Both the position numbers and the translations under genes were made by a program. From Cheilinus undulatus (lineage: Eukaryota > Chordata > Actinopteri > Labriformes > Labridae), in assembly GCF_018320785.1 (NCBI RefSeq), contig NC_054867.1:30197855-30261854 (forward strand): a stretch of DNA of 64,000 nucleotides, read 5' to 3'. Below the pieces are notes generated by a model. That model was not told where the DNA came from and did no database searches. It worked only from the letters and a program-made list of their open reading frames with translations. Below are positions 1-11,400 of this stretch, one piece after another (the stretch's first letter is position 1; the number at the start of each line of letters is the position of its first letter).

Positions 1-549
1 CACTGGGGATAACCAACTGATATTGTAGTTTTGTACTGCATGAGGAACTCTGTAATATTGAGCTGTACTAAATAACTTGACATTAGATAGAATAATCCGT
101 CTATGTCACTGGAAATTTTAGGTTAAAATACATGACTAATGGTAGCCTGCTGCAATGAAATGGAGACATGGTAAACACAGTTTTAAAGAAATAGTTAACG
201 CTCTTGAATGGGCTAAAGTACAGGCAGAAATGTTGACATTAAGGAGAATGGCTGTCCATCCATTAAAATAGATGTAATTATTCCATGTAATTGTCTACAT
301 GCACGGCATCAGCGCTGAGCATGAACCTTTGTTCTTGCTTTTTATTTTCCTCATTGTGTAAATCATCTACTTCTTTTCAAAATAAAAATTTCCAAAGGAA
401 AAAACATCGATGCAACTGGTTCCGAGTGAGTTGCAAAGCCAGATCGTGCAATTATTTTGAGCCATTGACGCTGTGTCTTTATGACCAAGTGGCGATGGTT
501 CAAACAAATGTTACAGTATCTTAGCTTTATCCGTCCGTGTTCTAAAGCC

Positions 550-1430
550 TGTTGTCTAAATCCGACTGGCTGGTTCTTATCGCCATGCTAAGCTACCCCA
601 TCATCACCATGTCCAGCCAGAACAAAGAACAGCAAGAGAGCCACTCTCCAGGAACATCCAACAACTTTGTTGGTGTGGGGCAGCCCAGCAACCAATAAGT
701 TAGCCACCGCTGCTAACCGCTAGCTACCGCAGCTCCGTTTAGGATTAGCGGTGCCTAGCCTTTTTACCGACGTAACTAACGATATATTTTGTTGAGCACT
801 GATGCTGTGATTGGTACCAATTAGCTAACATTTATGTTATTAGTTTGACACAGAGGCTAGCTTTAGCAGCGAGGCTAACGTGTCTGCTAAGGACAATCGA
901 AGTTAACCTAACGGTTGTTGTTGGTCGCTAACGTTCACTAACTATTAACACTGTGCGGCTTAGCACGCTAACAAACTGCGCCGTTAACGGTTAAAAACTC
1001 CCCGGTGACTTTCATCACAGAAAGCCGGCTGATAGAGTGCACATAAACCCCAGGCCTTATCCGTATTCATTACTACATTCATAACATCTGATAATGGAAG
1101 AGCTGTGTAACGTTACCATCGCCAACATCCATCCGGTTGGTACACTCAGAGCTGGTTGTTGTCCTCACAGATTGAACAACCCAACTCTCGATCCGAGTCC
1201 AGACCCCGTCGCTCTCATTGGATTGGGACTGAGCGGCAGACGGGCTCTCATTGGCGGATTGGCTGAACAACAGGCAGCACGGTGGACCGTCCGTCCGTCC
1301 ACCCACCGAGGCCACATGGAACAATACCCAACTGAGGCTAGACTGCAAGCCGGGCGAACAGGAAGGCTGCCCCTGAGCGCCTGACCCCAGTGTCCACGAA
1401 AGCCCCGTGCCCGCCCTGCGTCAGCTGGTT
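550..1430. promoter_or_regulatory. Promoter-like CG-rich region with clustered CCAAT boxes
   Basis: The base composition shifts from AT-rich flanks to a stretch with frequent CG dinucleotides and repeated GCTAAC/TTAGC words, as is common around teleost promoters. Four ATTGG words (inverted CCAAT, the NF-Y site) sit at 1217, 1222, 1250 and 1258, inside a short imperfect direct repeat that begins CTCTCATTGG. No coding exon of a known gene follows on either strand within the window. It may serve an untranslated first exon of a gene beyond the left edge. Which strand it drives cannot be decided from the sequence. Confidence 0.35.
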
Positions 1431-1896
1431 TGTGGTAATCTCATAAAATGCATTTGGGGAATGAAGCTTTTAAGCACAGTATAAGCTGAATCCGGTGCAG
1501 AGGCTGCCATGTGGAGGGGACTTAAAAATCAAGAATTGAGGCTTATAATGACTGTGATTCAAGTTAACACAGTGTAACACACAGGCTGAAACTGGTGCCA
1601 AGTGCTAATCCAGCTAAAGGCTGCTGTCTGTACAAACATGGACTTAATACGGAGACGTTTCCGATCATTTTCCTTGGTTCATTTTAAACAAATGTTTTAA
1701 AAATATAATAAAAACATATTTAAAATCTTACTCCCCTTATTCAGCACTTGAAATCATAATTAAAACACTCTTGTGTTCCTCTGCCAGCTTTTTCTGACTT
1801 TCTGTCGGAAATCCTTAGATGCTTGATCCTCGCAAACAATAATTTGGACATTTATGTTGAAGTAGCACTCGCTGCTCCATGTTAAAGTCTTTAAAG

Positions 1897-1897
<1 letters not shown>

Positions 1898-1928
<31 letters not shown>
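1898..1928. repeat. (TTA)n microsatellite
   Basis: About ten uninterrupted TTA units in AT-rich non-coding DNA. Confidence 0.9.
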
Positions 1929-2696
1929 GATAAAAATCTATTTTTTAAAAGTACGTGTATTCTAATGGCTCTTATTTCTCATTATGACACATCAGGACAG
2001 CTACAACAGTCAATTCCTCTTATCCTTTTTCACATACTTGAACACAAGTTTAATTAAAATTGTTCATTAAGGCTGAATTAATTTAGCTGTTGCCATGTTT
2101 ATAGGACAACTTGGATGAACATGTTATGGTTTTATTAGTAACAGATTTGGATTTCAGCTGTAATATAGCAATGTTGTACATAACCAACACTGTGTTTCTT
2201 AATTGGAAGTCCTAAGAAAAAAAAAGACTTGAATGACACTACCTGAATCTTTTGGCTAAAAACCCAGATCTAAAACACTTGAAGTCTTTGTGATCCTTAC
2301 CAATGGTGAACTGAGATCTTGAGGTCTAGGCACACATGCACAGAGACATATGCATGGGTATTTCTACAGGGTGCACTCTTCTCTAAACTGTATTAACTAA
2401 TTAACCATAAACCATGACCCACTGCAGGAAATCAAATAATTTAAATCAAGAAAAAATGATCAGTTACTGTAACTTTACCTCTAGTTTTAACTGTGTATGC
2501 TGCATCAACTGAGAATGTTACATCAACAAGAGGAAATGCAAAGTATACATGTTAAAAAAAGATAATTTTTAAATTAAAATGACAGAATTTCAACTTCTGT
2601 TCAAAAGGGCATTTTAATACAAGATTGGTCCAGTAATAAGAATAAAAAAAAGCTTTCAGATATACCTGGGATTCTTTTCTGATCAATGAAAACAGA

Positions 2697-2702
2697 TTTA
2701 TT
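2697..2702 (-). terminator. med20: Polyadenylation signal of med20
   Basis: TTTATT on the plus strand is AATAAA on the minus strand, 52 bp past the med20 stop codon. It would give a very short 3' UTR. Confidence 0.6.
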
Positions 2703-2753
2703 ATGACATCAACACAAACATTAAAAAAGGCTTTGTTAATTGCTACCAACAGC

Positions 2754-5700
2754 TCAACGTACATTACTTCCTGGCATTTGTAGTTTCCGAAGTTTGTTGA
2801 ACAGCTCCAGGTACTGCGTCATGGTGTCAACACAGTCTGCCTGGGCAAAGAGCCCTTCAGGTTTGGCAGCAAACACAGACGGCAGTTCAGGGACATTGGA
2901 GCCCAGAAAGGACGCCATGAACTCCCTCATGAGATTCCAGCAGTCCCCTGGAACCACACAGGGACAGTACTCCACCTGAGAAAACACACCGAGATTTAAA
3001 GCACACAAAGAAAACATGACATTTCCACTCTCAGTAATATTCACATCACTGCTTACCTCTACCGATATCCCTCTGGCACTGGAGCTCATAGTCACAGTTC
3101 CAACTTTTATCAAGAAGTCACAGTAACGATATCTGGAACCACGACACTCCACTTTGTGCCCCTTGGCATTTTGGAAGTGACTTTTCAGCTTCACCATAAG
3201 AACATCAAAGTTTGCATCAGCTATCAGGCAGGGTCCGCCTTCAAACAGAGCCAGGCAGCTCAAAGGAGTTTCAGAGTTGTGCATCACATATAAGAGCTTA
3301 GAGGGTTGACCTGGGACAGATGTGGGAAAGTCACTATCAAAGGTACAAAGTGAATACATTTTCATATTCACACACTCTACAGATGCAGTTTTGAACTAGT
3401 GGCATTTAGCAAAGTATTTTATTTTGGTGACAATGAAAATTTACCTTGTATTTTGAAATAAGTCATTGCGTTTGTAGCATAGCCGTAGTTAATACAGTCA
3501 GTAGTTACATAGAGGAAAATAATTCCCATTTTAAAAAAGTAACAACCAATTCATCCTTAATTAGCAAATGTTGCTTCATTTTTTTAATGAGAATTTGAAA
3601 GTCATATGTTATATTTTCTTTGCAGAGTTCTGGTACCTGTTGCACAGTTCCTGGTTGTAGCAATAACCAGATGAAGCGAAATGCTGTTAACAGCAGCATT
3701 TCATACATGCTGTTCCCTGTCTGAATGCATTTTTTCCAAAACTGGTGTAATTTTTTTTTTAGATTTATTTTTGGGCCTTTTTTGCCTTTATTAGATAGAG
3801 GAGGACAGTGGATAGACTCGGAAACAGGGACGAGGGAGCAGGGAGAGACATGCGGCAAAGGCCCACAGGTCGAATTTGAACCCGGGCCTCCCATCTGCAC
3901 GCCCCAACTGCTCTGAAATTAATTAGGAGCTCAAAATCTACTGACCTGAAGAGGTGAGGTGAGTCAGATGAATCATGGTTAAAACATATTTTATAGGGGC
4001 CAATTTGTGAAATATTGGAACTTTCAGAATATCCACAAACTAAAATATGGGATAATACTCCTTTAAGTATCCATGCTGATATTCACAATGATCTTTAACT
4101 GAGCTTGTTTTGAAATAGACACTGATGAGCTATGTTATCGGCTTGTGTTTATACGCAGTGTTGACTTTATATGTATGCCAAAGTATGATACACCTTTAGC
4201 CACCAGCTAACAGCATGGCAAATTACACTAAAACTAATACAAGGGGGTGTGATGTGAGCTGTAAACCTCTAAGTCTGCTATAATGATAACTGATTATGTC
4301 CCACCCCCTTTAACCAAACATGACCAACCTTACTATTACGTAAATACTGAGCTAATACAGTTAGCTTAATATACTTGTGTACATTATCAAAGGCAAAGTG
4401 ATTTCTTTCCATCTCTAAATTGTAAAAGGGAAGGGAATTATCATTATCCCGATTGAGGTGGCATTCTCATATATTTTGACCTCAGAATTACTCTTATAAA
4501 CTATATGATTAAAATCTATCTGCAATATAATGGGGGCTACTGATATAATCATATTGCTTGTTTAATGAATATTATATTGTTTGCCAACTTTAGTTCACAA
4601 GCCAAACTGTATTTTGTAGTACTTTCCAATGCCACAAGGTGGCAGTAGCTGTATGTGAACCATGCAACTCAATTGGCATCAAGTAATTATGACAAAGTGG
4701 AGATTACTCCATGTTTTACTCTGTATTGACAGTATAATTAAAACTCTGGCATTACAATTGAAAGTGATTCAAAATGGGGAACCAAACAAAAGAGAAACAA
4801 TTTTTACAATAAAAGTAAGTGACTGGACTGTGTTGTGAATAATGAAGATTTAGAAGGCTAGGAAACAGACTGAAATTAATACTGTTAGCCCCAACTAGGT
4901 CAGATGAAGCACTTATCAACATGCTACAGAATCAGCCTTTAAAAAGGAATAAGTTCTTTAATACTTAAAATATGTGTATTTCAATGTATTTATTCAAGAG
5001 GGCTTTAATTCCAAGCAGTGTGGTGACCTAGTGTCCTTTTAGTCTGTATTTGTTAATGCTTTAATTTAATTTTGTACATTTGTTTTGTGCTGTGTGCTGG
5101 ACTTTGGTCACTTGTGGGGTTTTGTAGAGGGCTATATAAATAAATTACATTTACATATTTGTTTGGATCCGGTGAGTGCATACTAAATACAACATACAGC
5201 ATGAAATTACAATTTCAAAAGCTAAACACTGCAAACTGAGGAGGGGGATTCTGTAAAATGTGAGAGCTGATCATTCAGTGTTGGCTGGTGTACACAGGTG
5301 TATCTCAACATAAACAGAAGATCATGAAAAGTTCATTCTTTCTTGTGAATTAGGCTAAGTCAAGAAGTGACATTTCCATATATTCTAGATTAATCTCATA
5401 CAACATAAAAAATTTGGACACTTTTCTTGGTTAAATGTTCATATTTACGGCTTACGGCCCACACAAATAAACAGTCCGCTATCTAAAAATAATGGAATAT
5501 CCCAAAACAACAACTCAAAAAAGATTTACAATAAGGACATGTTGACCTTCTGGAAATGTCTGTACATCCTGAGCAATCTGCTCATTTATGAGCCTCACTG
5601 ACAGTGGGATGAATGCGTGTTTGTATCTGTTATGTTTACAAAGGGGAACTCTGTACCTCCTTCCTGAAATCTAAAAATTTACGACATTGAGAAGATGCAT

Positions 5701-8006
5701 GCATGTACAGAACATCTTGGTAATCAATCAGAGAAAAAGAGGCTGCAACAATTCTTTTCTTTGCAGCAAAAGAAAAGCAAGACTTATTTCTGAAATAAAA
5801 ACCCAGTCGCAGCTTTAACTTCTTTACAAGTTGATCAATATGAACCTTAAAAGTCAAAGAATCATCAATCAAGAATTCAAGATATTTATAAGATGACACA
5901 GACTCAATCACATCACTCTGATCTTCATTCAAACTCTTGGACCTTGATTTTCAAATTAAATTCAAAATGTACTTTGATCTGAAAACAGGACTTTAGACCA
6001 CTGAGCAAGAGTCCAATACTTTTTCTCCTTAGCCCAGTTGAGACACTGATGATATTGTCTATGATTTAGGAGTGGCTTGAGACTAGGAACACCACACCTG
6101 TAGCCCATTTCCTAGTCCCATTTGTGTGTGGTGGCTATTGAATCACTAACTCCAACCTCAGTCCACTCCTTGTGAAGTTCCCTTAAGTTCTTGAATCTGC
6201 TTTGTTTGGCCCTCAGAAGGGCCCTCCCTTTTGCACCTTTTCTTGGCACACAATTTTCTATAAAAATATTTTGATACTCTGCAAACAGCCTGCCCTTTGA
6301 GCACTGACCTTAAGTGGCTTACTCTCCTTGAGGGGGGTCTGGACAATAATCAATTTAGCAGTCTTCCCCATAGTTGCAGTTCTGTGAACTGAACCAGAAT
6401 AAGAGAATGAAGGCCTAGGAAACCTTTGTAAACTGGACTTGGACTTACTTTACGACATTTTATTATTATTAGATAGTGGATTTTTGCTGTGATCATCAGC
6501 ATTAAAACAGAAAAAGTCTTGTAATATTGCACGTTGTATGAGAGGAATCTAGAATACATCCAAGTTTCACTTCTTGAATTGATTCACAGGAAAGAATAAC
6601 ATTTTTCATAACATTCTGACTTTTTGAGATCACCTGTACATTGTCACTTTCGCTTTAGAGTTGCATTTTATATTTAAGATAAATAGTACAATCTCAAAAG
6701 TTTTCATATATGTACCAGCTAATGTAGCTTGGACTTGGACTATTCTTTTGAAATCTGTATGTTTTTATTCCCTCTTACTCTAAAGGACTGCAAAACTAAA
6801 ATGCAGAAAAATACAGTCATGGACGAAAGTGTTGGCACCCCTGGAATTTTTCCAGAAATTGTTGCAATTACAAATGTTTTTGGTATACACATGTTTACTT
6901 CATTTATGTCATTGGATCAACACAAAAAAGCAGAAGAAGAGAGTAGCCACAGCTCCATGAATTATAAACTTCTTGATTATATTACACTCAGTGAACAAAG
7001 GAATTTCAAGATCTCTTGAGATGGTCTTGTAACCTTGAGATTGTTAAGTCCTCAGACAATTCTCGGCTCTTCTTTCTCTTCTCCATGCTTGGTGTGACAC
7101 ACACAGGCACACAACACCAAGGTTGAGTCAACTTTTATATATTCTAACTGGCTTCAGGTGTGATTCATCTGTTACATGCCACGGGTGAGTTTAAATGAGG
7201 ATCACATGCTTGAAATAAAATGATTTACTCACAATTTTAAAAGGGTGCCAATAATTTTGTCCAGCCCATTTTTGAGTTTGTGTAAAATTATGACAATTTG
7301 GGCTTCTTCCTTCTGCTTTTTTGTGTTGTTTCAATGCATATAAATGAAATAAACGTGTATACCAAAAACATTTGTAATTGCAACAATTTCTGGGAGAAAT
7401 TGTGCATTTTCTGGAAAAATTCCAGGGGTGCCAATACTTTCGTCCATGACTGTATACTGCCCCTCAAAAGTGATGAGAGAGAAACGCCTCGTTAAAACGA
7501 GACTCTACCTTTTATCATTCTCAAAGCCCTGATATTCAATATGATGGCTGTAGAAAGAGTAGAGAGGTAACTGTTACCGCTAACGTTTCCTGTTGCATGG
7601 TAGGTCTCACAGTCTACACAGAAGCTGCCCTGCTTCACAGCACCAAGCTGCTCCAGCTTCTTGTGCAGGATGTCCACTGTCTGCTGCACACTCTTCCCCT
7701 CTGCTACAGGTACCTGGCACACACTGCGGGACCAAAAAATATCAGATCATTTTAGAAAACAGCAATGTGTAAGAAAAAAGATATATCTGCGTTTTATACT
7801 GAATACGCGTAGATTAATAAAACTACACACTGTTTGAAAGAGCACTGCATGAATGGATCTGAGCGGTGCAGCTCTGTGTAAAGTTCAAATAATCTATGTT
7901 AAGACGAGACAATGATGATATGACTTTCGAATGGTTTATAAGACTTACAATATTAAAAAATAAAACTTTTAAAAACAAAGTAATCATCTCACCAAGTGAC
8001 ACCCAT
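2754..8006 (-). CDS. med20: Mediator complex subunit 20
   Basis: Med20 is a small subunit of the Mediator head module, which links transcription factors to RNA polymerase II in the nucleus. Four coding exons on the minus strand were placed by hand: 7993-8006, 7578-7723, 3057-3310 and 2754-2975. All have GT-AG introns and the phases join to 211 codons, against 212 aa in human. The start MGVTC is split across the first intron (14 coding bases in exon 1). Family hallmarks include [12 protein letters not shown] near the N-terminus, LLYVMHNSE at the start of exon 3, FDVLMVKLK, and the C-terminal [10 protein letters not shown]. Intron 2 is 4.3 kb and carries a SINE, a LINE fragment and a Tc1-type MITE. 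The start codon lies 396 bp from that of bysl on the opposite strand, an arrangement also seen in human. Identification is secure; the untranslated ends are not defined. Confidence 0.96.
3750..3915 (-). mobile_element. tRNA-derived SINE, copy A
   Basis: Read on the minus strand, it runs from a tRNA-like head with a B-box-like GGTTCAAATTC, through a body rich in CTCTCC and ATCCACTGTCCTCC words, to ATAAAGGC and an A-rich tail (the T-run at 3750-3760 on the plus strand). Three further copies occur in the window, near 9.9, 56.2 and 58.0 kb. It lies in med20 intron 2. Confidence 0.75.
5636..5940 (-). mobile_element. Non-LTR retrotransposon (LINE) fragment, C-terminal part of reverse transcriptase
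   Basis: A minus-strand open stretch of 98 codons contains [32 protein letters not shown] and RNKSCFSF. This is the region after the catalytic part of a LINE reverse transcriptase. The same family appears in the opposite orientation near 63.3-63.9 kb; by eye about 40 of 48 shared residues are the same. The fragment lacks the catalytic motifs and is a dead piece in med20 intron 2. The 5.0-5.16 kb stretch nearby ends in CTATATAAATAAA-like sequence, common at fish retroposon 3' ends, but I could not tie it to this copy. Confidence 0.75.
6814..7452. mobile_element. Tc1/mariner-type MITE with long terminal inverted repeats
   Basis: The 639-bp element begins CAGTCATGGACGAAAGT and ends with the reverse complement. 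A TA dinucleotide sits directly outside each end (6812-6813 and 7453-7454), the Tc1/mariner target duplication. The inverted repeats extend about 135 bp with few mismatches; the right arm has roughly 17 extra bases near base 45. The interior has no intact transposase, so it must have been moved by a relative. It lies in med20 intron 2, close to exon 2. Confidence 0.92.
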
Positions 8007-8402
8007 TGATGCGCCGCGTCGCGTCCCACTGTTTTGTTAGCTTAAGGTTGAATACTTCCGGGTGAAAAATGTTCTTCCGATAGAATTAAAACAACGTTTT
8101 GTAGATTTCATTCACCTTATTGAAATCTTAGTTGAGTTATATTATTACAAATACATATGGCTTTGAAAAAATACTCTTTTGGCGACCGAAGTAAGCATAT
8201 CACTGTAGTTTAGATAGTTTGAAAAAGGAAGACGCCGCCTTACGTGATTACGTCACTTCCTTCTATATGGACGCCTGCACGTGTTGAAGTGACTGTTTAC
8301 AGCTTGGAAGTTCAGAAGGGTAAACTATACGACAGCTATTCATCCTACACCTCAGGAAACGGTCCCAATAAATACAATTACTGGGGCACCATCTCGAAAA
8401 GA
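8007..8402. promoter_or_regulatory. Shared bidirectional promoter of med20 and bysl
   Basis: All 396 bp between two divergent start codons. Sites visible: an ETS/GABP-type ACTTCCGGGT at 8054-8063, a CRE-like TTACGTCA at 8248-8255 followed by CACTTCC, and a canonical E-box CACGTG at 8278-8283. There is no clear TATA box, which fits housekeeping genes. A six-codon upstream ORF (8267-8287) may lie in the bysl 5' UTR. The head-to-head MED20-BYSL arrangement is also present in human. Transcription start sites were not determined. Confidence 0.8.
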
Positions 8403-11400
8403 ATGCCGAAAGTGAAAAAATCGAAAGGTGGAGGAGGAGAGAAGAGTGGAGGATCGGTGGCGCTGGCTGACCAGATCCTACAGGCGGACGCGGTGCGAGC
8501 CCGAGGCCGGGTAAAGATCAGGGACAGCAAAGCAGAAAATGACGACAAGTACGTAGACGAGCGTCTGTCACGGAAGATCTTACAGCAAGCCCGAATTCAA
8601 CAGGAGGAGCTTCAGACCGAGTATGGCCTGGCACCCGAGAAGAAGAAAACACCAGTCACTGTTCTCGGTAAGGTTGAGGGGGCTGCATCTCCCCATTAAA
8701 ATAAGCTACATCCTCATAATTGTAACATTTTAGAGATGTGTTGAATTTGCTGTCAGTGAGCATTCAGTTTGTACAGTGTCAAATAAATCGCACTGGTAAA
8801 AGACAAAGAAGAACCTCAACACACTGAAAAATCTATAAAGATTTATAAGTTGTATATGTTTAATAAGATTTTTTTGTGAGTAATAACACAGTGTGAGTGT
8901 TACTACCATGTTCACTATTTTTTACCTTGTTCACAAACTTTAGGGTCTGGTGCACAGGATGCTGACTCAGATGAAGAGTGGCCAGCACTTGGAGCTGCTG
9001 GTGCTGAGGCTGAGTGTGACACAGAGGTCATCGTTGACCCTGATGATGAAAAGGCTATTGAGATGTTCATGAACAAAAACCCTCCAATGAGGCAAGATGT
9101 CACACAATCCTGATCTTTACATATTAATTGCTAATATTAATCTGATATGATACTACAGTGAGCTAAAGCTCTAAATCACATGCTAAGTTGTGTTTTCTCT
9201 TTGTGTTCCTTTGTAGACGGACCTTAGCTGATATTATAATGGAGAAGATCACAGAGAAGCAGACAGAGGTAGGGACAGTCATGTCTGAGGTTTCAGGGTG
9301 TCCCATGCCCCAGTTGGACCCAAGGGTAATAGAAGTGTACAGAGGTGTTGGTAAGGTGAGTTGTTATTTATTATCATAAAGTCTTCTGTTGGTAATAAAG
9401 TGTTTTATAAATCTATTTGCTGAGAAATTCACATAACACTTTTAAACATCAGTTTGAGAAAAAAGATCACTGTCAGTTGGCTATGGAAGTCATATAAGTA
9501 ATCAAATGAAAAAGACGGAGTTAGGAGGATCTAACCTTGGTGCTTCCCCTGCCTACCATCAGTTTCCCTCAGACAAGAACCTAACCCAAATAGTCTTGGT
9601 GTGTCCTCATCTTGGTGAAACCTACACCATGAAGACAATGAAACGTTTGAATGTCAAATAAGTTTTACCTTGATCTTTGTGTATGAGAAATATTCACAAT
9701 TCTGAGATCTGACTTACAAACTGCATTTTTTTGGCCTATATCTCTGTGTTACACAAACAGTTTCACCAAGTCTGCTTATTTTAAGTCATACTATTATTTT
9801 CAGTTAGAGTTGGAGTTCTTGTGGTCTTATTTCCTTAAGATTAATATTTTGGGCATCTAATGCCTTTACTTATAGAAAGTGGATAGTCAGAAATGGGGAG
9901 GCTAGAGCAGGGAGCAAAATGCAGGAAAGGAGCCACAGGCAGGACCCTAACCCGGTTGGCCCCCCATACATGGGGCACAGCCTAACCGCTGGACCGTTTG
10001 CACCCTATATGAGCTTATTTCTTGATACTTACTTGGGCTTTTCTTACTTCCCTGTTTCTTTCCCATAGAGAAGGTAAAGCAAATCATGGTAGTTTGTCCT
10101 GTTGCAGGATCAGTCCAGAGCCCTGTCCACAACTAAGTGGGTGAAATATGGGAAAAGGTAGTCTACAATAAAGAGCAGAAGAAAGGCTATTATATTCTCT
10201 TGGCATTACTCTTTTCTTAGACTAGCTGCTCATGTTTCTTTGCGAGATCTGGCAACACTGGATGCAAACTAAGTGTACCAGTATTAATTCTAAGTCATTA
10301 TGCATATTATTCACTGTTCACAAGCAATTAAACACTAGTATTATTCTAAACAAACAAATGAATGAATACACAGCCTGCATTCCTTTCCTGCTAGTGGCCA
10401 TTTCAATGCCTGATATGAAATGTGAAGAAGTTCCAAAGTAATTTTAAACATTAGCTTTCCTTTCTGTCCTTTTTTAGGTTCTTTCAAAGTATCGCAGTGG
10501 TAAACTGCCAAAGGCTTTTAAAATAGTCCCCGCACTTGCAAACTGGGAGCAGGTTCTCTATCTGACTGAGCCTGAAACCTGGACTGCTGCTGCCATGTAC
10601 CAAGCAACCAGGTGAGATCCTTTGGGGTTTATGTTTGGCTTTATGTTAACATAGTTTTCATGCTTAAGGCAGCTACAGCAATACTGTATCAAAATGTGTT
10701 CTCTACAATGCTTTTTGAAGGATCTTCTCTTCAAATCTGAAAGAGAGAATGGCCCAGAGGTTTTACAACTTGGTGCTGCTGCCTCGAGTGCGGGATGATA
10801 TCGCTGAGTACAAGCGGCTCAACTTTCACCTCTACAGCGCCCTGAAGAAGGCCTTGTTCAAACCAGGAGCATGGTTTAAAGGTGAGAAATAATTTAAAAT
10901 AATTAATGGTTAAATATCCTTACCAGTGAGAATAGCTGTAATCTGACATCAGACATCCCTGACTATTTTGAGGATGAGGAGAGGCTATGATCAGAGATGC
11001 ATCATTGTTTACTAGGGGTGTAAAGGTACGAGTATTCGTACCGTACCGATTTGGTAAGTTATGGTACAGACATGTACGAACGAATACATGTGGAACGAAG
11101 CTCACATACAGACAGAAAACCAGAGCACAACTCCCTGTCACGCTGTCCTGGAACCACACAACCACAGCAAACAACAGCAACAGCCTGAATATTCCCAGAT
11201 AAAAGTGTCCTGTTTAGGAACACTTTGTTTCCCAGTAAAATACAACAGTGGACAAAGACAACAACAATAGCGTTGACATTATTCAGCAGCTGTGTCGCTG
11301 ACAGCACATCGTCCAGCGGACCAATCAAAGCATTTTTAAAAGGCACCACTTAAACAAGAGGAGGAACAACAAAAGGCTCACCAGCCAGTTATGAATTTCC

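Larger units (their letters stand above)
1..2753. other. Left-edge stretch with no recognised gene
   Basis: I recognise no protein family in either strand of this stretch. Positions 1-540 and 1440-2690 are AT-rich and look like intergenic or intronic DNA. The middle (about 550-1430) is richer in CG and looks like a promoter; it is listed separately. A TTA trinucleotide run lies at 1898-1928. The last part before 2754 holds the 3' end of the minus-strand gene med20. Confidence 0.6.

Noticed and set aside
1079-1384. Overlapping open frames on both strands near 1.1-1.4 kb
   Set aside because: No family resemblance; they reflect GC-rich promoter-like sequence with few stops.
3725-3916. Apparent protein beginning MHFFQNWC, and a similar one at 57873-58184
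   Set aside because: Both are translations of SINE copies A and D.
8244-8402. Possible N-terminal extension of bystin (in-frame open stretch upstream of 8403)
   Set aside because: It begins with GTG, not ATG, overlaps the promoter sites and has no similarity to bystin; the family starts at MPK.
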